This document shows, piece after piece, positions 1-8,417 of a stretch of DNA of 64,000 nucleotides. This stretch comes from JBOFOR01 sp051654865 (GTDB lineage Bacteria > Bacillota > Clostridia > Peptostreptococcales > Peptostreptococcaceae). The stretch's first letter is position 1; each line of letters begins with the position of its first letter. The stretch spans positions 124,001 through 188,000 of the forward strand of contig JBOFYV010000068.1 of assembly GCA_051654865.1 (NCBI GenBank), read 5' to 3'. Position numbers and translations under genes: made by a program. The notes under the pieces are model-generated. The model had not been told where the DNA came from and did no database searches. It saw only the letters and a program-made list of their open reading frames with translations.

Positions 1-347
1 GCATAGTTGATGAAAATAAAAATATAATAAAACTTTTTAAACAATCTAAAAGTCAAGAAATAATTTCTCCATATACAATGACGATTATAAAAGAAATGAT
101 GAAGGATGTTTCCAAAGAAGGTACAGCTAAAGAGTTGAAAGAGTTAGACGGTGGAAGTGGTGTAAAAACTGGTACAGCTCAAAGTAGTCTAAATGGAGCC
201 AAAATAACTCATGGATGGATTACAGGATTTTATCCTGAAAACAATCCAAAGTATGCAATAACAATTATAGTAGAGGGCTTAGAAGGAAAAAGCAAATCAG
301 CAGTACCTATCTTTAATGAAATATGCAGAAAAATAAATAAAAAATAA
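1..347 (+). CDS. class B penicillin-binding protein, C-terminal end (partial)
   Basis: The reading frame is open from base 3, so this is the last ~114 residues of a gene that begins before the window. It carries the KTGTAQ box (third transpeptidase motif) about 55 residues from the end, followed by a typical C-terminal stretch ending in a strand and a short Lys-rich tail. Class B PBPs cross-link peptidoglycan stem peptides outside the membrane. It lies directly upstream of sigK with only ~80 bp between, an order also known in C. difficile. The family is clear from the KTG motif; which PBP it is (SpoVD/FtsI-like or other) cannot be told from the fragment. Confidence 0.85.
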   Translation, partial: IVDENKNIIKLFKQSKSQEIISPYTMTIIKEMMKDVSKEGTAKELKELDGGSGVKTGTAQSSLNGAKITHGWITGFYPENNPKYAITIIVEGLEGKSKSAVPIFNEICRKINKK

Positions 348-383
348 ATATTTTAAAAATAAGCAATTTAGTAAGGCCACCGT

Positions 384-391
384 CATATAAT
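384..391 (+). promoter_or_regulatory. possible sporulation sigma -10 element upstream of sigK
   Basis: CATATAAT, ~35 bp before the sigK start, differs by one base from the sigma-E/K-type -10 CATACAAT. No convincing -35 is seen at the usual distance, so this is only a candidate for mother-cell control of sigK. Confidence 0.3.
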
Positions 392-425
392 TTAAAATGA
401 CATGTAAAAATAAGGGGGTGGCCTA

Positions 426-1076
426 TTGACGATTCTAAAATCATTTGAAAAACCATTAACCCCTGAAGAAGAAGTAACTTATTTAACCAAATTTAAAGAA
501 GATAAAGATGAGAATGCAAAAGAGATATTAATCGAGAGAAATATGAGATTAGTAGCTCATATAGCAAAAAAGTATAACAATTCAAGTGAAGACCAGGATG
601 ATCTTATCTCTATAGGAACAATTGGGTTAATTAAGGCTATTGAGACTTACAATGTAGAAAAAGGAACTAGACTAGCTACGTATGCCTCTAAGTGCATAGA
701 AAATGAAATCTTGATGAATATAAGAACAAATAAAAAAAATAAAGTTCAAGTATCTCTTCAAGACCCTATAGGCATGGATAAAGAGGGCAATGAAATAAGT
801 CTAATAGATGTATTAGGAACAGACATAGATTATATATTAGACCAGGTTGAACTTAAAGTTCAAATTGGAAAACTCTATGAGCAATTAGATAAAATACTTA
901 CGAAAAGAGAAAAAGAAATTGTTCTTTTAAGGTATGGTCTTACTACTTGTGGATATAAAACACAAAGAGAAATAGCTCAACAGTTAGATATATCAAGATC
1001 TTATGTATCTAGAATTGAAAAAAGAGCTCTTAAAAAGTTAAGAAAAGAGTTAAAATCTGAAAAAAGTCTTCTTTAG
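426..1076 (+). CDS. sigK: RNA polymerase sporulation sigma factor SigK
   Basis: A 216-residue sigma-70 family factor with region 2 (RNMRLVAHIAKKY, DLISIGTIGLIKAI, GTRLATYASKCIENEI) and a region 4 helix-turn-helix ending in QREIAQQLDISRSYVSRIEKRALKKL, the signature of SigK. It directs late mother-cell transcription during sporulation (coat and spore maturation genes). The TTG start at 426 follows a strong AAGGGGGTG ribosome site. An in-frame TAA at 411-413 rules out an N-terminal extension, so the ~20-residue membrane pro-sequence of Bacillus SigK is absent, as in C. difficile. The gene is uninterrupted: there is no skin-type element. The product should therefore be active without SpoIVFB-type processing. 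Confidence 0.95.
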   Translation: MTILKSFEKPLTPEEEVTYLTKFKEDKDENAKEILIERNMRLVAHIAKKYNNSSEDQDDLISIGTIGLIKAIETYNVEKGTRLATYASKCIENEILMNIRTNKKNKVQVSLQDPIGMDKEGNEISLIDVLGTDIDYILDQVELKVQIGKLYEQLDKILTKREKEIVLLRYGLTTCGYKTQREIAQQLDISRSYVSRIEKRALKKLRKELKSEKSLL

Positions 1077-1092
1077 AGAAGGCTTTTTTTTC
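1062..1092 (+). terminator. intrinsic terminator of sigK
   Basis: An 11-bp stem (AAAAGTCTTCT / AGAAGGCTTTT) with a 4-nt loop containing the sigK stop codon, followed by a run of T. Confidence 0.85.
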
Positions 1093-1258
1093 ATATAATC
1101 AAAAACTGACAAAAAAACAGAATAGATTGTGCTAAGATAACCTATATAACAAAAAAATATCAATAAATATCTTTACAAACATATATAAATCATAAAAAGA
1201 AATAAAATATACAAATTTAAGGAAAAATAAATGAATTAAAAAAAGGATGGTGAGTATT

Positions 1259-3655
1259 GTGGTTGATTTATATAAATATAAAGAGATTTTGACATTATTA
1301 AATATAAGCATAATTATTTCTCTACCCTTAATATCAATAGTACTTTTTATTGTATTAAAAAATAAATCATTTTTAGTTATATTTTGTAGCTCGCTACTAG
1401 AAATGGGTGTCAACTTATTTTTAGAAAGTGGATATTATTGGAATTCTATTCAGATAATTTTAGTATGTTTAGTTTTTATAACTAAATTATTGCTAATAGC
1501 ATACACAATAAAAAGTTTAAAGTTGGAAAAAGATTACATAATATACATAGTTATTACATCTATAATAATTACGTTTATGATGACTAGAAAAGTAGAGTAT
1601 TTTATTACATGCAACATAATATTAAATATTCTAATTTTGAAAAAATTTACTATTGATAATATAAAAAATATAACATTAGAATTTATACTTAATAAACAAA
1701 AGTTAAAGACAGATAAAGAATTCTTAAAGAATTCAGATGATAAAGTTTTAGTAGAATATGAATTGCAAAATAGATACAAAAATGAAATATTTAATATAAA
1801 TAATAAAATAAACAAATCAATGGATGAATCTGACACACCTATATTTATTTTAGATATCAACAAGGAACTTATTTACAGTAATAACGCATTTAATAGTCTT
1901 ATTATTGAAGATAACTTTAATCCTAATAATTTTGAAATATTATCTTATTTAAAGACAAAATTCACAGAAAGAAATCAGCTTATAGAGACTATAAAAAATA
2001 TAAATAAATTAACTTATAACAATATGATTATAAAGAGTAAAGATGGTAAAACGTTTAGATTTATATGTATTGCAGATTTGATAGAAAAGCAAAATATTAC
2101 AATTTGTATATTAAATGATATAACAAAAACTACTATTATACAAAATAAGTTACGAGAAAGTGAAGAAAGATATAGGAACTTAATGGATATACTTAATGAA
2201 GGTGTAATTATACATAATGGAGATTCTATTAGTTATACAAATAGTAAGGCATTAGACTTATTTGATCTATATGAAACAAAAGAAGAATTGAATATAGAGC
2301 ACATTAAGTGTAAAGTATCAAAGAAGTTTAGAAAAGAATTTTTAAATAATATACAAACTATTAAATTAGGAAATCAAGAAAGAATACTTACTAAAGTAGA
2401 AACTATAAAGGGAAATACTATAGAGTTGATAACAACTAATTTAGGATTAAACGAAAAAGATATGTATATTAGTATAGCTATAGATATAACGGATTTGGAA
2501 AATGCAATAACAAACATTGAGCAAAGTGAAAAAACGTACAAGTTACTTTTACACACACTTCCAGAAGGTATAATTATAATAGATAGAAAGCGAAAAAAAC
2601 ATATTTATAGAAATGAATCAATTATGGGAATTCTAAAAAATGTTGGAGTAGAAAAGCTTAATGAGGTTGTTAAAACATACTTAGAAGAAGCTGAATTTGG
2701 TCAATTTAAAAAGTTTACTATTGATAATAAAAATAATATAGATATATCAGTAGCTATTATAGAAAGAAAAGAAGATGATACTTTAGTTGTAGTAGTTAGA
2801 ACTCTGGATCAGGAGTATAAGTCTAAGAAAATGAAAGAAGAACTAAAAGAAATAAGTAAGAAGACAAAGTTCAAGACGGACTTTTTATATAATATTGTAA
2901 ATGATATAAAAAATCCAATCTATAGCATATACAATGCTAATGATAAATTGAACAAAGAAAAAGGTAAATATAATATACAATATATTGAAAATTATACTAG
3001 ATTATTAAGACAAAATTGCTACAGATTAATTAGATTATCAAATAATATAAATGAAATTAGAGAAATTGAAAATGGTAATAGTAAATTAAGCTTAAAAAAG
3101 TGCGATATAGTAAAATTAACAAAAAGTATAATAAAGAATTCTCAGTATTATGTATATGAAAAAGGTATAGATATTAGTTTTTCATCAAGTATAAAAGAAA
3201 AAAATATACTTATTGACGTAGATAAAGTAGAAAAGATAGTTTTAAATATACTATCTAATGCTATTAAGTTTACCAACAAAGGTGGAAGGATAATATTAGA
3301 AATCAAAAACATAGAAAATAAAGTAGCAATTTCTATAAAAGACACAGGTATTGGGATTCCAGAAGAAAAACTAGAAGATATATTTGATAGCTTTGAGCAA
3401 GTTGATAGAACATTATCAAGAGGAACAGAAGGCACAGGTATGGGGCTTTATTTGGTAAAGAAGATATCTGAAATCCATAATATAGATATAAAAGTGGAAA
3501 GTAAACTAGGTGCTGGAAGTGAGTTTACACTTATTTTAAATGAGTGTAATAGGGAGAGTCATTTGATTGTTGAGAATGGAACATATAGAATCTTAGATAA
3601 TAGTGAAAAGGTAGATATTGAGTTTTCAGATATATACTTTGATCTTAGTTCTTAA
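1259..3655 (+). CDS. membrane multi-PAS histidine kinase lacking the phospho-acceptor His
   Basis: About 798 residues. The first ~150 hold five or six hydrophobic segments (no signal peptide), then three PAS-like domains (~185-300, ~305-425, ~430-530), a HisKA-like helix pair (~540-605) and a HATPase domain (~640-770). The ATP lobe looks complete: N-box NILSNAIKFT, G1 DTGIGIPEEK, F-box DSFEQVD and G2 GTGMGLYLVK. The H-box, however, reads NIVNDIKNPI where kinases have N-x-SHELRTPL; the acceptor His is replaced by Asn (codon 2900-2902) and Thr by Asn. It should bind ATP but cannot autophosphorylate at the usual site. GTG 1259 is preferred because AAAGGATGGTGAG sits just before it; ATG 1247 is in frame but lies inside that ribosome site. 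The next gene has the reciprocal defect. No response regulator is adjacent. Confidence 0.85.
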   Translation: MVDLYKYKEILTLLNISIIISLPLISIVLFIVLKNKSFLVIFCSSLLEMGVNLFLESGYYWNSIQIILVCLVFITKLLLIAYTIKSLKLEKDYIIYIVITSIIITFMMTRKVEYFITCNIILNILILKKFTIDNIKNITLEFILNKQKLKTDKEFLKNSDDKVLVEYELQNRYKNEIFNINNKINKSMDESDTPIFILDINKELIYSNNAFNSLIIEDNFNPNNFEILSYLKTKFTERNQLIETIKNINKLTYNNMIIKSKDGKTFRFICIADLIEKQNITICILNDITKTTIIQNKLRESEERYRNLMDILNEGVIIHNGDSISYTNSKALDLFDLYETKEELNIEHIKCKVSKKFRKEFLNNIQTIKLGNQERILTKVETIKGNTIELITTNLGLNEKDMYISIAIDITDLENAITNIEQSEKTYKLLLHTLPEGIIIIDRKRKKHIYRNESIMGILKNVGVEKLNEVVKTYLEEAEFGQFKKFTIDNKNNIDISVAIIERKEDDTLVVVVRTLDQEYKSKKMKEELKEISKKTKFKTDFLYNIVNDIKNPIYSIYNANDKLNKEKGKYNIQYIENYTRLLRQNCYRLIRLSNNINEIREIENGNSKLSLKKCDIVKLTKSIIKNSQYYVYEKGIDISFSSSIKEKNILIDVDKVEKIVLNILSNAIKFTNKGGRIILEIKNIENKVAISIKDTGIGIPEEKLEDIFDSFEQVDRTLSRGTEGTGMGLYLVKKISEIHNIDIKVESKLGAGSEFTLILNECNRESHLIVENGTYRILDNSEKVDIEFSDIYFDLSS

Positions 3656-3693
3656 AATAGCAATTAGTATGATTTTGAAGAAGGGAGAGAAGT

Positions 3694-6162
3694 ATGTTTA
3701 AATATATAAATATTATTACGCTATCAATACTTTTAATGTGTATTTATGTGATATATGGAAGATGGAGTGGTAAGAAAAGCAGAGTAAATACAATGCTTAT
3801 GTTTATCTTAAGTACAATTATGATAAGTAAATTTGTATTTGTAACTTATAATGATAAATCATTAAGTATTGCAAATTTAAGCTACACATATGAAATATTA
3901 ATAGTTCTATTTATTTTTTTACTTAAAATAAAAAATGATAAACTAGATAGATTAATATTTAGTAGTTATATATTAGCATTGATTTCTATAATTATGATGA
4001 AGATGGATGCTAAAGCGATTTATATACAACTTATCTCTATGTATATGCTAATGTCAACTTTATATCTATTTTATATGGCGTGTTCACTAGGGTTAAGTAA
4101 TAAGTATAAAGCTATTTCCATTTTATATTTTGGACACATATCGATATCTTTAATACTAAATAATAATATAGAAATCTTATCAATTGGGTGTAGTATAGAT
4201 TTTGTGCTAAGTATATTATTGTTTATAGATATATTTAAACTTAGTGTAATAGATGTTGTTAATAAGAATGTAAATACAATAGAAAAGTTAAATAAATTTA
4301 GTATAAAGATGGAATTAAAAGAAGATAAGATTTATGTTAATCAGCATATAACTGAAACCCTAAATCAAAGTTTAGTAAAAAAGCAAAATTTATTAGATAC
4401 AATAGTTGGTCAATGTGATAAATGTGTAATAGTAGTAGATGCAAATGGGTTTATAGTAAATGAAGATGAAAGTTTTATTAAAATGTGGAATGAGTATAAA
4501 GACAATAAAAATCAACTACATATAAATAAGTTTTTAAATGACAATATAAAAAATCCAACAACATTTATAAAATGCATAAACACTGTAAATGAAACTGAAA
4601 AATCAATAGAAGAAGAAATAGAAGGAACTGATGGTAGGTATTTTAATTGTACATACTCGCCGTGTTTAGTTGGAAATAAAAACATAGGGACTATATGCTA
4701 TATTATTGACATTACATATATGAAAAAAAGTAAACAAAGAATAAAAGAGAATAACACTAAATATAAAGCAATAGTAGATAACATACCTTATCCTATACTT
4801 TTGGCGGATGAAGATAACATAATATATGACAATAAAAAGTATGAAAGTGTAAACTTAGATAAAAATAAAATCAATGATATAACATTAAATGATACTAATA
4901 ACGGAGAAATAAAGTACAAGAATAATACTAATAATGATGTTTATTTGAATATTGATAGAGTTAGCTTTATGGATGATGAATCTATTAAAAAATTAGTTGT
5001 AATTAGAGATATAACTAGTTATAAAGAATTACTAGCTAAGGTTGAGTCTAGTAATGAAAAACATGAATCATTAGTAAATCTAATTCCTGAAGGTATATAC
5101 ATACTAGATTTCGAATCTAAGGCTTTGACATATGCAAATGATGTATTTTTAAATATGGCAAATGCTGATTGTATCGAAAATATAAAATTAGAAGATGTGG
5201 GAGAAGGATTGATAATAACATCTGTAAATAAAAATGAAAGTATTAGATTCCAAAGAAAAACAATAAAACATAAAAATAAAGAGGAAATTCACGTTGAATG
5301 TGGTGGAATGGTAATAGAAGTAAACAAGAAATTAAAACTAGTTGGAGTCATAAGAGACATAACAGAACAAGTGAAAACTGAACAGATAGAAATAGAAATA
5401 GAAAAAGCAAAACTAGAATATAAAAATAAAAATGAATTTTTCGTAAATATGTCTCATGAATTAAAAACACCATTAAACTTAATATCATCATCAAATCAAT
5501 TGCTAGAAGCTTTAGGAAAAGATGAAATAAAAAAGAATCCTAATAGTAATTTATCTACAACAATTAAGTGTGTCAAAAATAATGCTTATATGGTAATGGG
5601 ATTAATTAATAACATAATGGATTTATCTAAATTAGAGCAGGATTTTCATCAGTATAAAAAAGACTACTATAATATGGTTGATATTGTAGATGATATATGT
5701 ATGAATTTTAGTGAATATATAGCTAATAACAATGTTGAAATAATTTTTGATACTGATGAGGAAGAAAAAATAGTTAATATTGATCCAGATGATATTGAAA
5801 AGGTAGTATTAACATTACTTTCATTTGTTATTAGATATTCTGATGATGATAGCAACGTTAGTATAGAACTTAAAAAAGAAGGAAATGAAGATATACTAGA
5901 AATAAAAAATGAAGGTGGATACGATTATAACAAATATAACTTGGATACAGAAAGACGAAGCTTAGATATTGCTATAGAACTTGCTAGACAAATAATCGAA
6001 CTTTATAGTGGTAGTATAAGTATAACATCTAATCAAGAGAAGAATGTTATAGTTAGTGTAAAAATAAATATTGATAAAGATAAAGAAGAATATAAGGAAA
6101 GAGAAAAAAATAATAATTTAGATTATGTTTATTCAGAGTATATTAGAATGTGTAATTTCTAA
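3694..6162 (+). CDS. membrane multi-PAS histidine kinase with intact H-box but degenerate ATP lobe
   Basis: 822 residues with the same layout as its upstream neighbour: ~6 hydrophobic segments in the first ~190 residues, three PAS-like domains (~235-345, ~350-440, ~450-560), HisKA (~575-650) and a C-terminal HATPase-like fold. The H-box FFVNMSHELKTPLNLI is canonical, with the acceptor His at residue 588 (codon 5455-5457). The ATP-binding boxes are not recognisable: the N-box position reads TLLSFVIRYS with the Mg-binding Asn gone, the G1 region is KNEGGYDYNK, and no GxGxGL G2 box exists. It should therefore be phosphorylated in trans rather than by itself. It starts 38 bp after the first kinase and is probably co-transcribed. 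It probably arose by tandem duplication with split function (inference). Confidence 0.85.
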   Translation: MFKYINIITLSILLMCIYVIYGRWSGKKSRVNTMLMFILSTIMISKFVFVTYNDKSLSIANLSYTYEILIVLFIFLLKIKNDKLDRLIFSSYILALISIIMMKMDAKAIYIQLISMYMLMSTLYLFYMACSLGLSNKYKAISILYFGHISISLILNNNIEILSIGCSIDFVLSILLFIDIFKLSVIDVVNKNVNTIEKLNKFSIKMELKEDKIYVNQHITETLNQSLVKKQNLLDTIVGQCDKCVIVVDANGFIVNEDESFIKMWNEYKDNKNQLHINKFLNDNIKNPTTFIKCINTVNETEKSIEEEIEGTDGRYFNCTYSPCLVGNKNIGTICYIIDITYMKKSKQRIKENNTKYKAIVDNIPYPILLADEDNIIYDNKKYESVNLDKNKINDITLNDTNNGEIKYKNNTNNDVYLNIDRVSFMDDESIKKLVVIRDITSYKELLAKVESSNEKHESLVNLIPEGIYILDFESKALTYANDVFLNMANADCIENIKLEDVGEGLIITSVNKNESIRFQRKTIKHKNKEEIHVECGGMVIEVNKKLKLVGVIRDITEQVKTEQIEIEIEKAKLEYKNKNEFFVNMSHELKTPLNLISSSNQLLEALGKDEIKKNPNSNLSTTIKCVKNNAYMVMGLINNIMDLSKLEQDFHQYKKDYYNMVDIVDDICMNFSEYIANNNVEIIFDTDEEEKIVNIDPDDIEKVVLTLLSFVIRYSDDDSNVSIELKKEGNEDILEIKNEGGYDYNKYNLDTERRSLDIAIELARQIIELYSGSISITSNQEKNVIVSVKINIDKDKEEYKEREKNNNLDYVYSEYIRMCNF

Positions 6163-6222
6163 TGGTATAATATGTAGTATATAATAGTAAAAAAATGACA
6201 ATAAACTTAGAGAGGAGAAAAA

Positions 6223-7089
6223 ATGAAAATAAATTCAACAACAAATATAATTTGTCTTTTAGGGCATCCAATAAAGCATAGTTTTTCACCAGAAATACAT
6301 AATTATCTTTTTGAAAAGTATAATCAAAACAAAGTATATGTTTGTTTTGATATAGAAGAGAGAAATTTAAATAAAACCGTAGAAGGGATTAAAGCAATGG
6401 GCATTTTGGGCTCTAATATAACAATACCTCATAAGGTTGATATTTTGAAGTATATAGATAACGTAGATAATAATGCGAAGCTAATTGGAGCAGTTAATAC
6501 CATAAAAAATGAAGGTGGAATTTTAATTGGATATAACACAGATGGAATAGGTTTTGTAAAATCAATAACTGATAAAGGTCATAAATTAGAAGGAAAAAAA
6601 GTAATGATAATTGGAGCTGGAGGAGCTTGTAGAAGTATTGCAGTAGAATTAGCCTCTAGCAATGTTTTATCTATAGAAATAAGAAATAGAAGCTTAGAAA
6701 ATGCAAAAGAAATAGTAGATACAGTTAAGTCTAGTTTTGATGTTGAAATTACTTGTTCAACTAAATCAATAGATAAAAGTGATATAGAAAATGTAGATAT
6801 ACTTATAAACACAACACCTATAGGTATGGAAAATAATTTATGTCCAATAGATGAAAATATAAAAGTATCTAAGTCTGTACTAATATGTGATATAGTTTAT
6901 AAACCTCACAATACAACATTTATTAAATGGGCAAAAGCTAATGGACTAGATGTTGTGTATGGTATTGATATGCTTATAAACCAAGGGATATATGCATTTT
7001 ATATTTGGACAGGTATTCAACCAACTATAGAAGATGTTGCACATATAAAGGACATATATCAAAAGAAGAACAATATAGTTTTTGATTAG
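6223..7089 (+). CDS. aroE: shikimate dehydrogenase (NADP+)
   Basis: 288 residues, the usual family length. It reduces 3-dehydroshikimate to shikimate with NADPH in aromatic amino acid biosynthesis. Visible motifs are the substrate-binding HSFSPEIHN near residue 20, SNITIPHK with the catalytic Lys at ~71, NTDGIGF around 106, and the nucleotide-binding GAGGACRSI near 130. AGAGAGGAG precedes the ATG. It is separated from aroK and aroQ, two other shikimate pathway genes, by four pilin-like genes that read in the same direction with tiny gaps or overlaps. Confidence 0.95.
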   Translation: MKINSTTNIICLLGHPIKHSFSPEIHNYLFEKYNQNKVYVCFDIEERNLNKTVEGIKAMGILGSNITIPHKVDILKYIDNVDNNAKLIGAVNTIKNEGGILIGYNTDGIGFVKSITDKGHKLEGKKVMIIGAGGACRSIAVELASSNVLSIEIRNRSLENAKEIVDTVKSSFDVEITCSTKSIDKSDIENVDILINTTPIGMENNLCPIDENIKVSKSVLICDIVYKPHNTTFIKWAKANGLDVVYGIDMLINQGIYAFYIWTGIQPTIEDVAHIKDIYQKKNNIVFD

Positions 7090-7100
7090 AGGAGTGAAAG

Positions 7101-7457
7101 TTGAAATTAAATAAAAATGGATTTGTAGCAGTAGAGTGTATAATAAGTCTAGTGATAATAAGTTTGGCTGTCTATATAGTATCATCAGCACTAAAAGATA
7201 ACTATACAATAACCAATAAGAGTGGGACAAAGATAGAAATGTTAAGCATAGCAAAATCTAATTTAGAGCAATTAAAGTATGAAATAAAGTTTTTAAATGA
7301 ACCTACATATAATGAAAAAATAGAAGAGTTTAATGGTTATAAAGTTACTAAAAATATAGATAGTGAAGAGAAATATTATCAATGTTATAAAGTTAATATA
7401 GAAGTAAAAAAGAATACAGAAAGTATTAATTTAACTGGATATGTATTTAAACAATAA
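7101..7457 (+). CDS. type IV pilin-like protein (minor pilin candidate)
   Basis: 118 residues starting at TTG 7101 after AGAGGAGTGA. The N-terminus is a class III prepilin signal: a short basic leader (MKLNKNG) followed by FVAVECIISLVIISLAVYIV, with Glu at +5 after the Gly cleavage point and a ~20-residue hydrophobic helix. Prepilin peptidase would cut after Gly and the helix would pack into a pilus or pseudopilus core. The C-terminal part is short, hydrophilic and not recognised. It is the first of four pilin-like genes lying between aroE and aroK. No assembly ATPase, platform protein or peptidase is in the window. Confidence 0.75.
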   Translation: MKLNKNGFVAVECIISLVIISLAVYIVSSALKDNYTITNKSGTKIEMLSIAKSNLEQLKYEIKFLNEPTYNEKIEEFNGYKVTKNIDSEEKYYQCYKVNIEVKKNTESINLTGYVFKQ

Positions 7458-7974
7458 GGGGTCTGTATTAGTATTTACATTGATAATATTTTCTATTATA
7501 AGTATGGTAACTATGATGTGTATAGGATTAAACTATAGCAATGAAATGGTTTTTAGATTAGAGTATAAAGAAACTAGGCTAATTGAAAGTTCTTTAAGTG
7601 GTATAGAAATTCTAAGCAGCAATGTACTAAAAAAAGTAGATAGCAATTTTACTAATTCAAATAATAAAGATGAATTTGATTCTTATTTCTTAGGAAATAA
7701 TTTTGAGGATAGTATAAGTGATATTTCTGGTATTGAAATAAGTAACTTGAAAGTTAATATAGTAAAAGAAAATCCTTTTTATGTAGATGGGACTTATAAT
7801 TTCAAAATAACTAGCAGTGCTAATGAGGGTAAGTATTCTAAAAAGTATCAAGCTAAAGTTAAAATAAATAATCCTTTTTTAGACTATAAAGAAGAAGAGA
7901 TGGAATTAGAAAATTTTAAAAATAATATTAAAGTAAGTGATTTGGTAAAGATATATAATTATAAGGAGAACTAA
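7441..7974 (+). CDS. PilX-like pilin-related membrane protein
   Basis: 177 residues. It overlaps the preceding pilin gene by 17 bp and has no clear ribosome site of its own, suggesting translational coupling. The N-terminus MYLNNKGSVLVFTLIIFSI resembles prepilins of the PilX type: a short leader, Gly-Ser junction and long hydrophobic helix (~8-30), but without Glu at +5. The remainder is hydrophilic with no recognised domain. Minor pilins lacking Glu5 are known to sit at pilus tips; that role here is inferred from position in the cluster. Confidence 0.6.
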   Translation: MYLNNKGSVLVFTLIIFSIISMVTMMCIGLNYSNEMVFRLEYKETRLIESSLSGIEILSSNVLKKVDSNFTNSNNKDEFDSYFLGNNFEDSISDISGIEISNLKVNIVKENPFYVDGTYNFKITSSANEGKYSKKYQAKVKINNPFLDYKEEEMELENFKNNIKVSDLVKIYNYKEN

Positions 7975-7994
7975 TAGATGAAAAGAGAAGGAAT

Positions 7995-8417
7995 GTGACG
8001 TTAGTTGAATTAGTAGTCACTATAGGTATATTAGCAGTAATTGTAACGCTATGCTTTCCAAAGGATAATATAAGCAAATATCAAGTTAATTCTTTTATTA
8101 AGCAATTATGTTCAGATATAAGGTATGTTAGAAAGTGCAATATGAACGGTAATACTGGAGTATATATATATTATGGGGACGATGAAGATAATCAAAGTTA
8201 CATACTTAGAGAAAATGGTAAAAATATAAAAGAGATAGTACTACCTAAAGAAGCCAAGTTAAATTACGTATATCCTAAAATAATATTTAAAAGTGATGGC
8301 TCGCCAGACCCTTTAGGTACAACTATAACAGTATGGTTTAAAGGTAATAAAAAAGAGATAACGATAGTGCCTATAAGTGGAAGAGTATTAATAAAGGAAG
8401 ATATTTATGAAGCGTAA
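7995..8417 (+). CDS. minor pilin whose leader peptide is split off by a 2-nt frameshift
   Basis: 140 residues from GTG 7995, reading MTLVELVVTIGILAVIV, a perfect mature type IV pilin N-terminus (Glu at position 5), followed by a GspH/FimT-like globular part. The real initiation signal lies upstream: AAGGAG at 7963-7968 and ATG 7978 give MKREGM then TGA (7996-7998). Removing TG from ATGTGACG would fuse these into MKREGMTLVEL, an ideal prepilin leader with the Gly cleavage site. As it stands the leader ORF stops exactly on the GTG, so only termination-reinitiation could yield the 140-residue product, and that product begins where processing would have cut. It could be a real mutation, a sequence error, or a functional arrangement. 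Confidence 0.65.
   Translation: MTLVELVVTIGILAVIVTLCFPKDNISKYQVNSFIKQLCSDIRYVRKCNMNGNTGVYIYYGDDEDNQSYILRENGKNIKEIVLPKEAKLNYVYPKIIFKSDGSPDPLGTTITVWFKGNKKEITIVPISGRVLIKEDIYEA

Noticed and set aside
1132..1413. minus-strand ORF of 93 codons over the first kinase start
   Set aside because: Hydrophobic shadow of AT-rich sequence with no ribosome site; it overlaps the leader and N-terminal membrane segments of the real gene.
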